Positions 34,880 to 45,015 of a stretch of 64,000 bases of DNA are shown here, in pieces. Source of the stretch: Comamonas koreensis (GTDB lineage Bacteria; Pseudomonadota; Gammaproteobacteria; Burkholderiales; Burkholderiaceae_C); assembly GCF_021026195.1 (NCBI RefSeq), contig NZ_JAJNCT010000005.1, forward strand, positions 833,231 through 897,230, given 5' to 3'. How positions within the stretch are numbered: position 1 is the first letter of the stretch; every line of letters starts with the position of its first letter. The notes under the pieces were generated by a model. It saw nothing but the letters and a program-made list of their open reading frames with translations, was not told the origin of the DNA and searched no databases. Both the position numbers and the translations under genes were made by a program.

Positions 34880-35911
34880 TCACAAAACGGGTCCATCGGC
34901 CGCCGAAACCGCCGCCACAAAATCCGCCAGCTCCGCTGGCAGCTCGGCACCCAGCTGCACGCGCTCTGCCGTCTGCGGGTGGTTGAACTGCAGGCGCCAG
35001 GCGTGCAGGAACATACGCTTGAGGCCGTGTTTGGCCAGGCGCTTGTTCAGGTCAAAGTCGCCATATTTCTCATCGCCGGCAATCGCATGGCCGCTGCTGG
35101 CCAGGTGCACGCGGATCTGGTGGGTGCGTCCGGTCTTGATCGTCACCTCCAGCAGGCTCATCGCCGGCAGGCCCAGCTGGTGGCGAGCGGCAAACACTTT
35201 TTGCACCTTGACCAGCGAGACCGAACGCATGCCCTCGGGGTCGTCGGCCGTGGTGGCGCGCACGCGGCGCTCGCCGTCGGGCAGCAGGTATTTGCGCAGC
35301 GGCGTGTCGATCACCTTCTTGTTGGCCGGCCATTCGCCGATGACAAGGGCCAGATAGGTCTTGCCCGTCTCGCGCTCGCGGAACTGGTCCTGCAGGTGGG
35401 TCAGGGCCGAACGCTTCTTGGCCACCAACAAGATGCCCGAAGTTTCGCGGTCCAGCCGGTGCACCAGCTCCAGAAAGCGGGCATCCGGGTGGGCGCGGCG
35501 CAGCTGCTCGATGACGCCAAAGCTGACGCCCGAGCCGCCGTGCACCGCCACGCCGGCGGGTTTGTTGATCGCCAGCATGACATCGTCATCGAGCAACAAG
35601 GGAAACTCCCTAGCTGGCACGGCACGCTCGGCTTCCTCGGGTTTGGCAGCGACGCGCACCGGCGGAATCCGCACCACATCGCCCGGTTGTACGCGAGTGT
35701 CCGCTGTCGTGCGGCCCTTGTTGATACGGACTTCACCCTGGCGGATGATGCGGTAGATATGGGTCTTGGGTACGCCTTTGAGGTGGCGCATCAGAAAATT
35801 GTCCAGGCGTTGGCCTGCGTCGTCGGGGTGGACCTCGACCAGCCTTACAGCCACTGGGGGTGCTTGTGGACTACGGGGCTCGCCCGGTTTGCCCCCTATA
35901 ATATGTTTCAC
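34880..35911 (-). CDS. rluC: 23S rRNA pseudouridine synthase RluC
   Basis: A 343-residue RluA-family enzyme that forms pseudouridines in 23S rRNA (positions 955/2504/2580 in E. coli). It has an N-terminal S4 domain (QRLDNFLMRHLKGVPKTHIY) and the catalytic aspartate in VHRLDRETSGILLVAKK, then KTGRTHQIRVHLAS. The frame opens with GTG at 35911; internal GTG codons near residue 20 are alternatives. It is divergent from rne, as in E. coli. Confidence 0.93.
   Translation of the reverse strand: MKHIIGGKPGEPRSPQAPPVAVRLVEVHPDDAGQRLDNFLMRHLKGVPKTHIYRIIRQGEVRINKGRTTADTRVQPGDVVRIPPVRVAAKPEEAERAVPAREFPLLLDDDVMLAINKPAGVAVHGGSGVSFGVIEQLRRAHPDARFLELVHRLDRETSGILLVAKKRSALTHLQDQFRERETGKTYLALVIGEWPANKKVIDTPLRKYLLPDGERRVRATTADDPEGMRSVSLVKVQKVFAARHQLGLPAMSLLEVTIKTGRTHQIRVHLASSGHAIAGDEKYGDFDLNKRLAKHGLKRMFLHAWRLQFNHPQTAERVQLGAELPAELADFVAAVSAADGPVL
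35897..35902 (+). promoter_or_regulatory. Candidate -10 of the rne promoter
   Basis: A perfect TATAAT on the plus strand lies about 600 bases ahead of rne, at the 5' end of divergent rluC. No good -35 is found at normal spacing. If used, it would give rne a long untranslated leader. This is a pattern match. Confidence 0.35.
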
Positions 35912-36499
35912 CTGCGCGATAGAGTTATTGGTTTACCGGTGAGCAGTTTAATTCACCCACCAGTACCCGCACAGGCCGGTCGATGTCTGGCTGATCGCCT
36001 TGCCGCCCCACCTGCATACCAAAAGATTGCGCAGGGGACGCCAAGTGAATCAGGCGGACAGACACATTGAAACAACGAAAAAACAGATTTTTGGCGACAG
36101 CTGTCGCAAAGGCCTGCAACCAGGCCCCGCTCAGCTGATCGTCTTCACACCAAACATGTTGATTTTGTGGGCTTGGATGGCAACTCTCTGGCACAGCAGC
36201 AGCTGTGCGCCAGTGCGTCTTGCCGTGCCCGCTGTGCGCATGTTCTCAGGGCAAATATCCCAGCCGGAGGCAGCCCAGCGCTGGCTGGCCGGGTATTTAC
36301 ATGCCCTCGCCCGCGTGCCTAGATCCCCTGTGCTGACATAAGTATTACCAGCAAACATGACACGCTCTGTGAATTCTTTCGTTTCTCTGCGTCTGTCCCG
36401 GCATCTGTGGCTCCAGTAAGAGCCTGTTTATTGTTGGGATTGGAGACAGGTGCCTGACTGACAAAGGCAGCCTGTCCCGCATTACGAAGGACGCGCATC
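35912..36499 (+). ncRNA. Long rne 5' leader candidate
   Basis: The 588-base gap before rne has no convincing gene; short frames on both strands lack ribosome sites. Near its end a hairpin is visible at 36445-36476 (GACAGG/CCTGTC plus GCCT/AGGC), just before the ribosome site AAGGA at 36487-36491. RNase E of E. coli autoregulates through a long 5' leader with hairpins, so a similar control is plausible. The leader extent is inferred. Confidence 0.4.
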
Positions 36500-39400
36500 A
36501 TGAAACGGATGCTGATCAACGCCACGCAAGCTGAAGAGCGCCGCCTCGCCATTGTCGATGGCCAAAAGCTGCTGGACTACGAAATCGAAATCGAAGGCCG
36601 CGAACAACGCAAAGGCAATATCTACAAAGCCGTTGTTACCCGGGTCGAACCCTCCCTGGAAGCCTGCTTTGTCGACTACGGCGAAGACCGCCACGGCTTT
36701 CTGCCCTTCAAGGAAATCTCCAAGCAGTATTTCGCCGAAGGCGTCTCCCCCAGCCAGGCCCGCATCAATGATGTGATCAAGGAAGGCCAGGAGCTGATCG
36801 TTCAGGTCGAAAAGGAAGAACGTGGCAACAAGGGCGCGGCCCTGACCACCTTCATCTCGCTGGCCGGCCGTTATGTGGTGCTGATGCCCAACAACCCCCG
36901 TGGTGGTGGTGTCTCGCGCCGCATCGAAGGCGATGAGCGCGCCGAGCTCAAGGAGGCGATGGACCAGCTGGACTACCCCAAGGGCATGTCCATCATCGCG
37001 CGCACCGCCGGCATTGGCCGCAGCGCACCTGAGCTGCAATGGGACTTGAACTACCTGCTCAAGCTCTGGGGTGCCATCGACGGCGCTGCCAAGTCGGGCA
37101 AGGGCGCCTTCCTGATCTACCAGGAATCGAGCCTGGTAATCCGCGCGATCCGCGACTATTTCCACAATGACATCGGCGACATCCTGATCGACACCGATGA
37201 CATCTATGAACAAGCCCAGCAGTTCATGGCCCATGTGATGCCTGAGCACGCTGCCCGCGTCAAGCGCTACCGCGATGACGCGCCGCTGTTCAGCCGCTTC
37301 CAGATCGAGCACCAGATCGAGTCGGCCTACTCCCGTACCGTGACCCTGCCATCGGGCGGCGCCATCGTGATCGACCACACCGAAGCGCTGGTCTCCATCG
37401 ACGTGAACTCGGCCCGCGCCATCAAGGGCGGCGACATCGAGGAAACCGCCACCCGCACCAACCTGGAAGCGGCCGACGAAGTGGCCCGCCAGATGCGCCT
37501 GCGCGACCTGGGCGGCCTGATCGTGATCGACTTCATCGACATGGAAGAGTCGAAGAACCGCCGCGATGTGGAAAGCCGTCTGCGTGACGCGCTGCGCCAG
37601 GACCGTGCCCGCGTGCAGTTCGGCACCATCAGCAAGTTCGGCCTGATGGAAATGAGCCGCCAGCGCCTCAAGCCTGCGCTGAGCGAAGGTGCCCACATCA
37701 ACTGCCCACGCTGCGGCGGCTCCGGCCACATCCGCGATGCGGAAAGCTCGGCGCTGCAGATCCTGCGCATCATCCAGGAAGAGTCGATGAAGGACAACAC
37801 GGCAGCCGTGAACTGCCAGGTGCCGGTCGAAGTCGCCTCCTTCCTGCTCAACGAAAAGCGTACCGAAATCCAGAAGATCGAGCTCAAGCAGCGCGTGTCC
37901 GTCACCATGGTGCCCAACAAGGCGCTGGAGACCCCGCACTACAAGCTCGAGCGCATGAAGCACGACGACCCCCGTCTGGACTCGATGGAAGCGAGCTACA
38001 AGCTGGCCGACCCCGAAGAGGAAAGCCTGGGCTTTACCCGCCGCTCGCAAGAGCCGACCAACAAGCAGACCCCGGTCATCAAGGGCGTGCTGCCCGATGC
38101 ACCGGCGCCGATTGCCGAGCCACGCCCGGCACCCGCTGCCCGTACCGCCAATCCGCAAAACGGCAAGCCGGCAGGCGCCCCTGCCGCAGCGCCCGCTGCA
38201 GCTCCTGTGGCCGCACCGCAAAAGGGCTTCTTCGCCTGGCTCAAGCGCTTCTTCGGCATGGCCCCTGAGCCCGCACCGGCTCCCGTGCCTGCACCCGCAG
38301 CAGCACCCGCTGCTGACGGCCGCCGTGAAAACCGCGATGGCCGCAACGCCAACAACCGTGGCGGCCGTGGTGACCGTGCAGAGCGCGGCGACCGTGGTGA
38401 GCGCAAGGATGGCAACCGCCCCGCCCGTGGCGAGCGCGCCGAAGGCGAGCAGCGCGGCGAGCGCAATGGCCGTGGCAACAACGGCGCGGCCGATGGCAGC
38501 CGCAGCCCCCGTGGTGGCGACCAGGAAGGCCGCAACCGCCGTGGTGAGCGCGGTGACCGCCAAGAGCGCAGCCGCCGTGACGAAGCCCCGCTGAACCCAC
38601 AAGCCGGTGACAACGCCGCCGCCAATGGCGAGCGCCAGGAACGCGCACCGCGCCCCGAGCGCGCTCCCCGCGAGCCGCGTGAAGGCCGCCGCGACCGTGG
38701 TGACCGCCAGGACCGCCGCAACAACGGTGACGAGGCCGCTCAGCCCCTCAACGCCGTCGCACCGGCACCCCTCAACGCTGATGCGGTGATTGCCTCCCTG
38801 CCATCGCTGGACCTGGATACCGGCAACCAAGCCGCACCAGGCGCTGCTGATGCAGACGGCGCAACGCCAGAGCGCCGTGAGCGCCGCTCACGTGACCGCT
38901 ATGGCCGCGACCGCCGCAACCGTGGTGAGCGCGAGCGCAATGGCCGTGACGAGCAGGCCGAAGGCGACAACGCCGCCGCCGACTCGGGCTTTGGCGCCGA
39001 TGCCGCCCCTGCCGTGCCGCAAGACACCGACGAGGCACCACGCCGCAGCTACTTCAACGCAGCGCCTGCCGCTGCACCGGCAGAAGCCGCAGCGCCCGCC
39101 GTGGCGGATGTGGCTCCGGCTCCCGCCCCAGTGGCACAAGCCGAAGTAGTGGCGGCTGCCCAGGAAGCTGCACCCGTGGCCGCTGTAGCCCCTGTGGCAC
39201 CTGCCGCTCCCGTTGCAGCAGCACCGGTGGTTGCCGCCCCTGCGCCCATCGCTGCCGAGCCCGCCAAGGCCGGCTTGCCAGCGATTGCCAGCTACAGCTT
39301 GCCGCTGGATGCACTGCACCAGATCGCCAGCACCGCCGGCCTGCAATGGATCAACTCCGATGCCGACAAGATCGCTGCTGTGCAAGCGGCCATCGCCGCC

Positions 39401-39532
39401 GAGCCCAAGCCCGTGCATGTGCCGCGTGAGCGCCAGCCCGTGGTGCAGATCGACCAGGGCCCGCTGATCCTCGTCGAGACCCGCAAGGATCTGACCGATC
39501 TGGTCCTGCCGTTTGAGCGCGAAACCGCTTAA
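36500..39532 (+). CDS. rne: Ribonuclease E
   Basis: A 1010-residue endoribonuclease central to mRNA decay and rRNA/tRNA processing. The start [20 protein letters not shown] is typical. It has an S1 domain (about 38-120), the DNase I-like catalytic part with [10 protein letters not shown] and [11 protein letters not shown], and the zinc link C402-C405 (CPRCGG). The region after about 530 is disordered: Arg/Gly/Glu-rich repeats ([17 protein letters not shown]), then Ala/Pro-rich stretches. It ends with a short conserved tail, [18 protein letters not shown]. The C-terminal half is probably the RNA-binding and degradosome scaffold. A hairpin terminator follows. Confidence 0.97.
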   Translation: MKRMLINATQAEERRLAIVDGQKLLDYEIEIEGREQRKGNIYKAVVTRVEPSLEACFVDYGEDRHGFLPFKEISKQYFAEGVSPSQARINDVIKEGQELIVQVEKEERGNKGAALTTFISLAGRYVVLMPNNPRGGGVSRRIEGDERAELKEAMDQLDYPKGMSIIARTAGIGRSAPELQWDLNYLLKLWGAIDGAAKSGKGAFLIYQESSLVIRAIRDYFHNDIGDILIDTDDIYEQAQQFMAHVMPEHAARVKRYRDDAPLFSRFQIEHQIESAYSRTVTLPSGGAIVIDHTEALVSIDVNSARAIKGGDIEETATRTNLEAADEVARQMRLRDLGGLIVIDFIDMEESKNRRDVESRLRDALRQDRARVQFGTISKFGLMEMSRQRLKPALSEGAHINCPRCGGSGHIRDAESSALQILRIIQEESMKDNTAAVNCQVPVEVASFLLNEKRTEIQKIELKQRVSVTMVPNKALETPHYKLERMKHDDPRLDSMEASYKLADPEEESLGFTRRSQEPTNKQTPVIKGVLPDAPAPIAEPRPAPAARTANPQNGKPAGAPAAAPAAAPVAAPQKGFFAWLKRFFGMAPEPAPAPVPAPAAAPAADGRRENRDGRNANNRGGRGDRAERGDRGERKDGNRPARGERAEGEQRGERNGRGNNGAADGSRSPRGGDQEGRNRRGERGDRQERSRRDEAPLNPQAGDNAAANGERQERAPRPERAPREPREGRRDRGDRQDRRNNGDEAAQPLNAVAPAPLNADAVIASLPSLDLDTGNQAAPGAADADGATPERRERRSRDRYGRDRRNRGERERNGRDEQAEGDNAAADSGFGADAAPAVPQDTDEAPRRSYFNAAPAAAPAEAAAPAVADVAPAPAPVAQAEVVAAAQEAAPVAAVAPVAPAAPVAAAPVVAAPAPIAAEPAKAGLPAIASYSLPLDALHQIASTAGLQWINSDADKIAAVQAAIAAEPKPVHVPRERQPVVQIDQGPLILVETRKDLTDLVLPFERETA

Positions 39533-39554
39533 CAACTGCTGACCCAGCAACCCT

Positions 39555-39580
39555 CAGGCCGGAGCGATCCGGCCTGTTTC
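39555..39580 (+). terminator. Terminator after rne
   Basis: A 9-bp stem (CAGGCCGGA / TCCGGCCTG) with a GCGA loop and a short TTTC lies 22 bases after the rne stop. Confidence 0.7.
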
Positions 39581-39596
39581 ATTGATGGAGCCCCTG

Positions 39597-40373
39597 ATGC
39601 TGTTTCTGCTCTCGCCCGCCAAATCTCTGGACTACGAAACCCCGCTGCCCGCCGGCCTGGCCAGCACGCAGCCCCAGTTCATCCCCCAGTCCAAGGCCTT
39701 GATCGCGGTGCTGCGCAGCCAGTCGCCGCAGCAGATCGCCAGCCTGATGGACATCAGCGACAAGCTCGCTGCACTGAATGTGGCGCGCTATGAGGCATGG
39801 TCGCCCAAGTTCAGCAGCAAGAACGCGCGCCAGGCCATCATGGCCTTCAATGGCGATGTCTACGACGGCCTGCAGGCCCCCACCTTGAGCGCCAAGCAGC
39901 TGGACTGGGCGCAGTCCCATCTGTGCATGCTCAGCGGCCTCTACGGCGTGCTGCGCCCGCTCGATCTGATGCAACCCTACCGGCTGGAGATGGGCACGCG
40001 CCTGGCCACCGAGCAGGGCAGCAACCTCTACCATTTCTGGGGCACGCAGATCGCCGACTACCTCAATGCGCAGCAGGCCAGCGAAGACAAGCCCGTCGTC
40101 GTCAACCTGGCCTCGCAGGAGTACTTCAAATCGGTGGACCGCAAGGTGCTGCGCGCCAGGGTCATCGACTGCAGTTTTGAAGACTACAAGAACGGCCAGT
40201 ACAAGATCATCAGCTTCTTCGCCAAGAAGGCGCGGGGCATGATGGCGCGCTACGCGATCGAGCACCAGACCAAGACGCCGGCGGCCTTGAAGAAGTTCAG
40301 CACCGCGGGCTACGCGTTCACGCCCGAGGCCTCGACTGAAGACCATTTCGTGTTCAGGCGCAAAGTCGATTGA
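39597..40373 (+). CDS. yaaA: Peroxide stress protein YaaA (DUF328)
   Basis: A 258-residue protein of the YaaA family, linked to limiting DNA damage by iron and peroxide. The start MLFLLSPAKSLDYE and the segments SPKFSSKNARQAIMAFNGDV and QSHLCMLSGLYGVLRPLDLM match the family. I start at 39597, 6 bases after GGAG; upstream in-frame TTG and ATG codons are not used in the family. Confidence 0.95.
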   Translation: MLFLLSPAKSLDYETPLPAGLASTQPQFIPQSKALIAVLRSQSPQQIASLMDISDKLAALNVARYEAWSPKFSSKNARQAIMAFNGDVYDGLQAPTLSAKQLDWAQSHLCMLSGLYGVLRPLDLMQPYRLEMGTRLATEQGSNLYHFWGTQIADYLNAQQASEDKPVVVNLASQEYFKSVDRKVLRARVIDCSFEDYKNGQYKIISFFAKKARGMMARYAIEHQTKTPAALKKFSTAGYAFTPEASTEDHFVFRRKVD

Positions 40374-40411
40374 TGCGACTTTGATGCACAATGGGCCGCG
40401 AAAGGAATCTG

Positions 40412-41293
40412 ATGACAGCCTCGCAACCCCTCACCCCGGAACTGCGCGCCTGGATAATTGAACAGGCCAGCGCAGGCGTCAGCGCCGACCGCGTGTTCAA
40501 AGCCATGTGTGATGCCGGCTGGAACGCCGACGTCGCCGAGTCAGCGATGGAATCGGTCCTGACCGAGCACCTCGCGCAGTTGCAGGCGAGCAAGGAGAGC
40601 CCCGTCGTGGCGGCCTCCCAGCCAGCTGCCCCATCCCGTCCCCTGCCCGAGCCCAGCCTGGGCCAATCGCCCTCCACCATCGATGTCGGTGACCGCGAGG
40701 TCAGCGTGCTGCTGGCCCTGCAGCACCCGCGCGTCGTTGTGTTCGGCAATCTGCTCTCCGACGAGGAGTGCGACGCCATCATTGCTGCGGCCGAGCCGCG
40801 CATGCAGCGCTCGTTGACCGTCGAGACCCAAACCGGTGGCGAAGAGGTCAATGCCGACCGCACCAGCGATGGCATGTTTTTTCAGCGCGAGGAAACACCG
40901 GCCGTCGCCGCGCTGGAGCGCCGCATCGCCAAGCTCGTCAACTGGCCGGAAAACCATGGCGAAGGCCTGCAGGTGCTGCACTACCGGCCCGGTGCCGAGT
41001 ACAAGCCGCACTACGACTACTTCGACCCGACCCAGCCCGGCACGCCGACGATTTTGAAGCGTGGCGGCCAGCGCCTGGCCACCCTGGTGATCTACCTGAA
41101 CAACCCGCAAGCCGGCGGCGGCACCAGCTTTCCCGATGTGGGGCTGGAAGTCGCACCGCGCCGTGGCAATGCCGTGTTCTTCAGCTACTCCGCGCCCGAC
41201 CCCGCAACCAAGAGCCTGCATGGCGGCTCGCCGGTGATCGCCGGCGAGAAATGGATCGCCACCAAGTGGTTGCGCGAGGGCGAATTCAAGTAA
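40412..41293 (+). CDS. 2OG-Fe(II) oxygenase, prolyl 4-hydroxylase-like
   Basis: A 293-residue protein. The N-terminal 75 residues look like a small helical domain ([20 protein letters not shown]). The rest is a prolyl-4-hydroxylase-type dioxygenase with the iron ligands in KPHYDYFDP (HxD) and SLHGGSPV (distal His), and the 2-oxoglutarate-binding lysine in [12 protein letters not shown]. The start at 40412 follows AGGAA. The target protein or amino acid is unknown. Confidence 0.88.
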   Translation: MTASQPLTPELRAWIIEQASAGVSADRVFKAMCDAGWNADVAESAMESVLTEHLAQLQASKESPVVAASQPAAPSRPLPEPSLGQSPSTIDVGDREVSVLLALQHPRVVVFGNLLSDEECDAIIAAAEPRMQRSLTVETQTGGEEVNADRTSDGMFFQREETPAVAALERRIAKLVNWPENHGEGLQVLHYRPGAEYKPHYDYFDPTQPGTPTILKRGGQRLATLVIYLNNPQAGGGTSFPDVGLEVAPRRGNAVFFSYSAPDPATKSLHGGSPVIAGEKWIATKWLREGEFK

Positions 41294-41348
41294 ACCGCAG
41301 CCGCAGCCTGGCCCCCGCGCAGGCAGCGGCCGCTTTTTGTTCCACAGC

Positions 41349-42206
41349 ATGACCGTCTCCCCTTCGCCCGAGCAATCGCCTCTGGGCCAGCGCTCCGCCT
41401 ACATCGACCAGTACGACCCCACCCTGCTCTTCCCGCTGCCCCGCCAGGCCAAGCGCGACGAGATCGGCCTGCAGCCCGACAAGCTGCCCTTTTTTGGCGC
41501 CGACCTGTGGACGGCCTATGAAGTCTCCTGGCTCAACCTGCGCGGCAAGCCCCAGGTCGCGCTGGTGAGCTTCACGATTCCCTGCGAAACGCCCAACATC
41601 GTCGAGAGCAAGTCCTTCAAGCTCTACCTCAACAGCTTCAACAACAGCCGCTTTGGCTCGGTCGATGAAGTGCGGGCCAAGCTGCTGGCCGATATCAGCG
41701 AAGCGGTATGGCGCGGCGCGCCCTACCAGGCCTCGGTCGGCGTGCAGATGATCGACCCCGAAGTATTCGACACCCTGCCACTGCAAGAGCTCGACGGCCT
41801 GAACCTGGACCGGCTGGACATCGACTGCGAGCACTACCAGCCCCAACCCCAGCTGCTGCGCGCCGCCTTTGATGAGGCGCCCGTCACCGAGACCCTCAGC
41901 AGCCGCCTGCTCAAGAGCAACTGCCTGGTCACCGGCCAGCCCGACTGGGGCAGCGTGCGCATCAGCTATACCGGCCCGGCAATCGACCAGGAACGCCTGC
42001 TGCAGTACATCGTGAGCTTTCGCAACCACAACGAATTCCACGAGCAATGCGTCGAGCGCATGTTTGTCGATATCTGGAAGCACTGCAAGCCGATCCGCCT
42101 GACGGTCTATGCCCGCTACACGCGCCGGGGCGGCCTGGACATCAACCCACTGCGCACCAGCCAGCCGATGGCCCTGCCGGCCAATATCCGCACCGCACGC
42201 CAGTAA
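41349..42206 (+). CDS. queF: NADPH-dependent 7-cyano-7-deazaguanine reductase QueF
   Basis: A 285-residue type II QueF (fused tunnel-fold halves) that reduces preQ0 to preQ1 for queuosine. Visible are [20 protein letters not shown] in the N-terminal half and the catalytic cysteine in [14 protein letters not shown] with the C-terminal [10 protein letters not shown]. The frame opens with TTG at 41337; I use the ATG at 41349. Its stop is adjacent to the dinB stop (convergent). Confidence 0.96.
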   Translation: MTVSPSPEQSPLGQRSAYIDQYDPTLLFPLPRQAKRDEIGLQPDKLPFFGADLWTAYEVSWLNLRGKPQVALVSFTIPCETPNIVESKSFKLYLNSFNNSRFGSVDEVRAKLLADISEAVWRGAPYQASVGVQMIDPEVFDTLPLQELDGLNLDRLDIDCEHYQPQPQLLRAAFDEAPVTETLSSRLLKSNCLVTGQPDWGSVRISYTGPAIDQERLLQYIVSFRNHNEFHEQCVERMFVDIWKHCKPIRLTVYARYTRRGGLDINPLRTSQPMALPANIRTARQ

Positions 42207-43502
42207 TCAGTCGAGGTCGTCAAACAGCGGCAAGGTGTAGGGGTCGGCCTTCTGCTCCGCAACGCCCAGGCGGTTTTGGGCCTGGCGCATGGCCTGCCCG
42301 TCGCCCACCAGGCCTTGGGCCAAGGCCTGCTCCAGCGGCAGCAGGCCGCCTACCCGCACCCCCAAGAGCCGCAGGCGCTGGTCCAACGGCGCGCGCTTGA
42401 GGCACTGGCCGGCCGCATGGCGGATGGCAGCGGCGTCCTGGGTGTAGAGCGGCAGGCTGTGGTCGCGCGTGGCGATGCGAAAGTCCGGGTAGCGCAGCTT
42501 GATGCCAATCGTGCGCCCCACATAGCCCTTGCGCTGCAAGTCAGCGGCCACCATCTGGCACAGCTCGGTAAAGATGGCCCCCAGCTCGGCCTTGTCGCGA
42601 ACCGCATGCAGGTCGCGGTCAAAGGTGGTTTCGCGGCTCATCGATACCGGCTCGCTCTCGGTCACCACCGGCCGGTTGTCCCGCCCCCAGCTTGATGCAT
42701 GCAGCCAGGCGCCGTAGCTGCGGCCAAAGTGCTCTACCAGCCAGGGCAGGTCCTTGGCGGCCAGATCGCCCAGCGTGTGGATGCCCAGCGCCTGCAGCTT
42801 GGCATCGGCCTTGGGGCCCACGCCATTGATCTTGCGGCAGGCCAGCGGCCAGATCATCGTTTGCAGATCGCTCTCCAGCACGATGGACACGCCATTGGGC
42901 TTGTTGAACTCGCTGGCCATCTTGGCCAGCTGCTTGTTGGGGGCCACCCCGACCGAACAGGTCAGCCCGGTCGCCGCATGGATCGCCGCCTGCATCCGCA
43001 GCGCCAGGCTGCGGCCATGGTCGTCCTGGCCGCCTTCGACATGGGTGAAGTCGATGTAGACCTCGTCCACGCCCCGGTCCTCCATCTGCGGCGCCATCGC
43101 GGTGATGATGGCCTTGAACTGGCGCGAGAAATGCCGGTAGCGCGCAAAGTCGACCGGCAGCAGGATGGCCTGCGGACAGAGCTTGGCCGCCTTCATCATG
43201 CCCATCGCCGAGCCCACGCCAAAGGCGCGCGCCGGGTAGGTGGCCGTGGTGATCACGCCCCGGCCCACATAGTCCTTGAGCTGCGGAAAAGCCTCGGGCG
43301 GGATCGCGTCGAGCCGGTCGCCATAGCGCGCTTTCAGCGCTTCATCTTCGGCCCGGCGGCCCCCGCCGATGATGACCGGCAGGCCCTTGAGCTGCGGGTA
43401 GCGCAGCAGCTCGGCCGAGGCATAGAAGGCATCCATGTCCAGATGCGCAATGCGGCGGCGCGGAGGCAGAACAGGCGGCGATGGCGAGGGGGCGGAGCAC
43501 AC
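42207..43502 (-). CDS. dinB: DNA polymerase IV (DinB) with an insertion
   Basis: A Y-family translesion polymerase of about 431 residues. Catalytic segments are IAHLDMDAFYAS and RGVDEVYIDFTHVEGG, with helix-hairpin-helix KINGVGPKADAKLQALG and a little-finger domain. An insertion of about 30 residues (after VIIGGGRR, before GVITTATYPAR) is not found in E. coli DinB. No in-frame ATG precedes the catalytic motif downstream of kgtP; I choose GTG at 43502, 11 bases after GGGAG, which leaves an 18-residue N-terminal extension. The start is uncertain. No LexA box is evident. Confidence 0.88.
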   Translation of the reverse strand: MCSAPSPSPPVLPPRRRIAHLDMDAFYASAELLRYPQLKGLPVIIGGGRRAEDEALKARYGDRLDAIPPEAFPQLKDYVGRGVITTATYPARAFGVGSAMGMMKAAKLCPQAILLPVDFARYRHFSRQFKAIITAMAPQMEDRGVDEVYIDFTHVEGGQDDHGRSLALRMQAAIHAATGLTCSVGVAPNKQLAKMASEFNKPNGVSIVLESDLQTMIWPLACRKINGVGPKADAKLQALGIHTLGDLAAKDLPWLVEHFGRSYGAWLHASSWGRDNRPVVTESEPVSMSRETTFDRDLHAVRDKAELGAIFTELCQMVAADLQRKGYVGRTIGIKLRYPDFRIATRDHSLPLYTQDAAAIRHAAGQCLKRAPLDQRLRLLGVRVGGLLPLEQALAQGLVGDGQAMRQAQNRLGVAEQKADPYTLPLFDDLD

Positions 43503-43581
43503 CTGGCTATTGTCTCCCAGCGCGGCGCGGCTTGCAGCCGCCCCCGGTGCAGATACCGCCGCTGTGGGGCTATCGCGTGTC

Positions 43582-44925
43582 TCAGTGGTCGTGGTGCAGA
43601 TAGGCCGCCTGCTTGGGCAGGCGCAGACTGAACAGGAAGGCAATCACCATCATCACCGTCACATACCAGAAGAAGGCATTTTCATGGCCGGCATTCTTCA
43701 GCGCCAGCGCGACGAACTCGGCCGATCCACCAAAAATCGCATTCGCCACCGCATAGGCCAGGCCCACGCCCAGCGCGCGCACTTCGGGCGGGAACATCTC
43801 CGCTTTGACGATGCCCGAGATCGAGGTGTAGAAGCTCACAATCGCCAGCGCGACCAGGATCAGCAGGCCGGCCGTCACCGGCGACGAGGCCTGGTGCAGG
43901 GTGGTCAGAATCGGCACCGTGCCCAGGGCACCCAGCGCCCCAAACAGCATCATGCTGGTGCGCCGTCCAATGCGGTCGGACAGTGCGCCAAACAGCGGCT
44001 GCATGCACATGTACACAAACAGGCAGACGGTCATCACATAGCTGGCCGTCTTGATCGGCAGGCCCACGCTGTTGACCAGGTACTTCTGCATGTAGGTGGT
44101 GAAGGTGTAGAAGATCAGCGAGCCGCCCGCCGTGTAGCCCAGCACGGTGACAAAGGCGCGCCAGTGGTGCTTGAACAGGTTGCCCAGGGTGCCGGTTTCC
44201 TTGTTCTGCATGGCCTCGGTAGACTGGGTCTCATGCAGGGTGCGGCGCAGCAGCATGGCCACGACAGCGGCCGCAGCGCCCACCACAAAGGGAATGCGCC
44301 AGCCCCAGGCACGCAGCTCGGCGTCCGTCAGCACGGCTTCCAGAATCACGATCAGCAGCACGGCCAGTAGCTGGCCGCCGATCAGGGTGACATACTGGAA
44401 TGACGAGAAAAAGCCGCGCTGGCCCTTGAGGGCCACTTCGCTCATATAGGTGGCCGTGGTGCCGTATTCACCGCCCACCGACAGGCCCTGGAACAAGCGG
44501 CAGAGCAGCAGCAAAAACGGCGCCCAGGCGCCAATCTGTGCATAGGTCGGCAGGCAGGCAATCACCAAGGAGCCGGCGCACATCATCGTCACCGAGATCA
44601 GCATGGATTTCTTGCGGCCGTACTTGTCGGCAATGCGGCCAAACAGCCAGCCGCCGATGGGGCGCATCAAAAAGCCGGCAGCAAAGACGCCGGCGGTGTT
44701 CAGCAGCTGTACGGTGGGGTCACCCTTGGGGAAGAAGGCAGCGGCAAAGTAGATGGCCGAGAAGGCATAGACATAGAAGTCAAACCATTCCACCAGGTTG
44801 CCCGACGAGGCCGCCATGATGGAGAAAATGCGGTGGCGCTTCTCTTCAGGGCTGTAATGGGGAGGAGTGGTAGCCGAAGTCTGGGCGGCCGATGGCCCAG
44901 GTCCTGGCACGGAGGGTGTTGTCAT
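43582..44925 (-). CDS. MFS transporter, alpha-ketoglutarate permease (KgtP)-like
   Basis: A 447-residue MHS-type proton symporter with twelve membrane helices. [15 protein letters not shown] and [14 protein letters not shown] are the family signatures, and [14 protein letters not shown] follows. Substrates of this group are dicarboxylates such as 2-oxoglutarate, also proline/betaine. I start at 44925; the frame extends seven codons to a TTG. It lies 79 bases upstream of dinB on the same strand. Confidence 0.88.
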   Translation of the reverse strand: MTTPSVPGPGPSAAQTSATTPPHYSPEEKRHRIFSIMAASSGNLVEWFDFYVYAFSAIYFAAAFFPKGDPTVQLLNTAGVFAAGFLMRPIGGWLFGRIADKYGRKKSMLISVTMMCAGSLVIACLPTYAQIGAWAPFLLLLCRLFQGLSVGGEYGTTATYMSEVALKGQRGFFSSFQYVTLIGGQLLAVLLIVILEAVLTDAELRAWGWRIPFVVGAAAAVVAMLLRRTLHETQSTEAMQNKETGTLGNLFKHHWRAFVTVLGYTAGGSLIFYTFTTYMQKYLVNSVGLPIKTASYVMTVCLFVYMCMQPLFGALSDRIGRRTSMMLFGALGALGTVPILTTLHQASSPVTAGLLILVALAIVSFYTSISGIVKAEMFPPEVRALGVGLAYAVANAIFGGSAEFVALALKNAGHENAFFWYVTVMMVIAFLFSLRLPKQAAYLHHDH

Positions 44926-45015
44926 TGGAGTGGTCCCGTGTAGCAATGCAGACCATGATGCGCCGCCCGCGAGACCCCCTGATGTCAGACGGGCGCTGAA
45001 TTTCCAGCGCGCAGC

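Noticed and set aside
35925-36341. Short frames on both strands in the gap before rne
   Set aside because: No ribosome sites and no recognisable domain; treated as leader sequence.
36482-38830. A 782-codon minus-strand frame opposite rne
   Set aside because: It lies entirely in the shadow of RNase E; its Ala/Val/Gly repeats mirror the Arg-rich tail.
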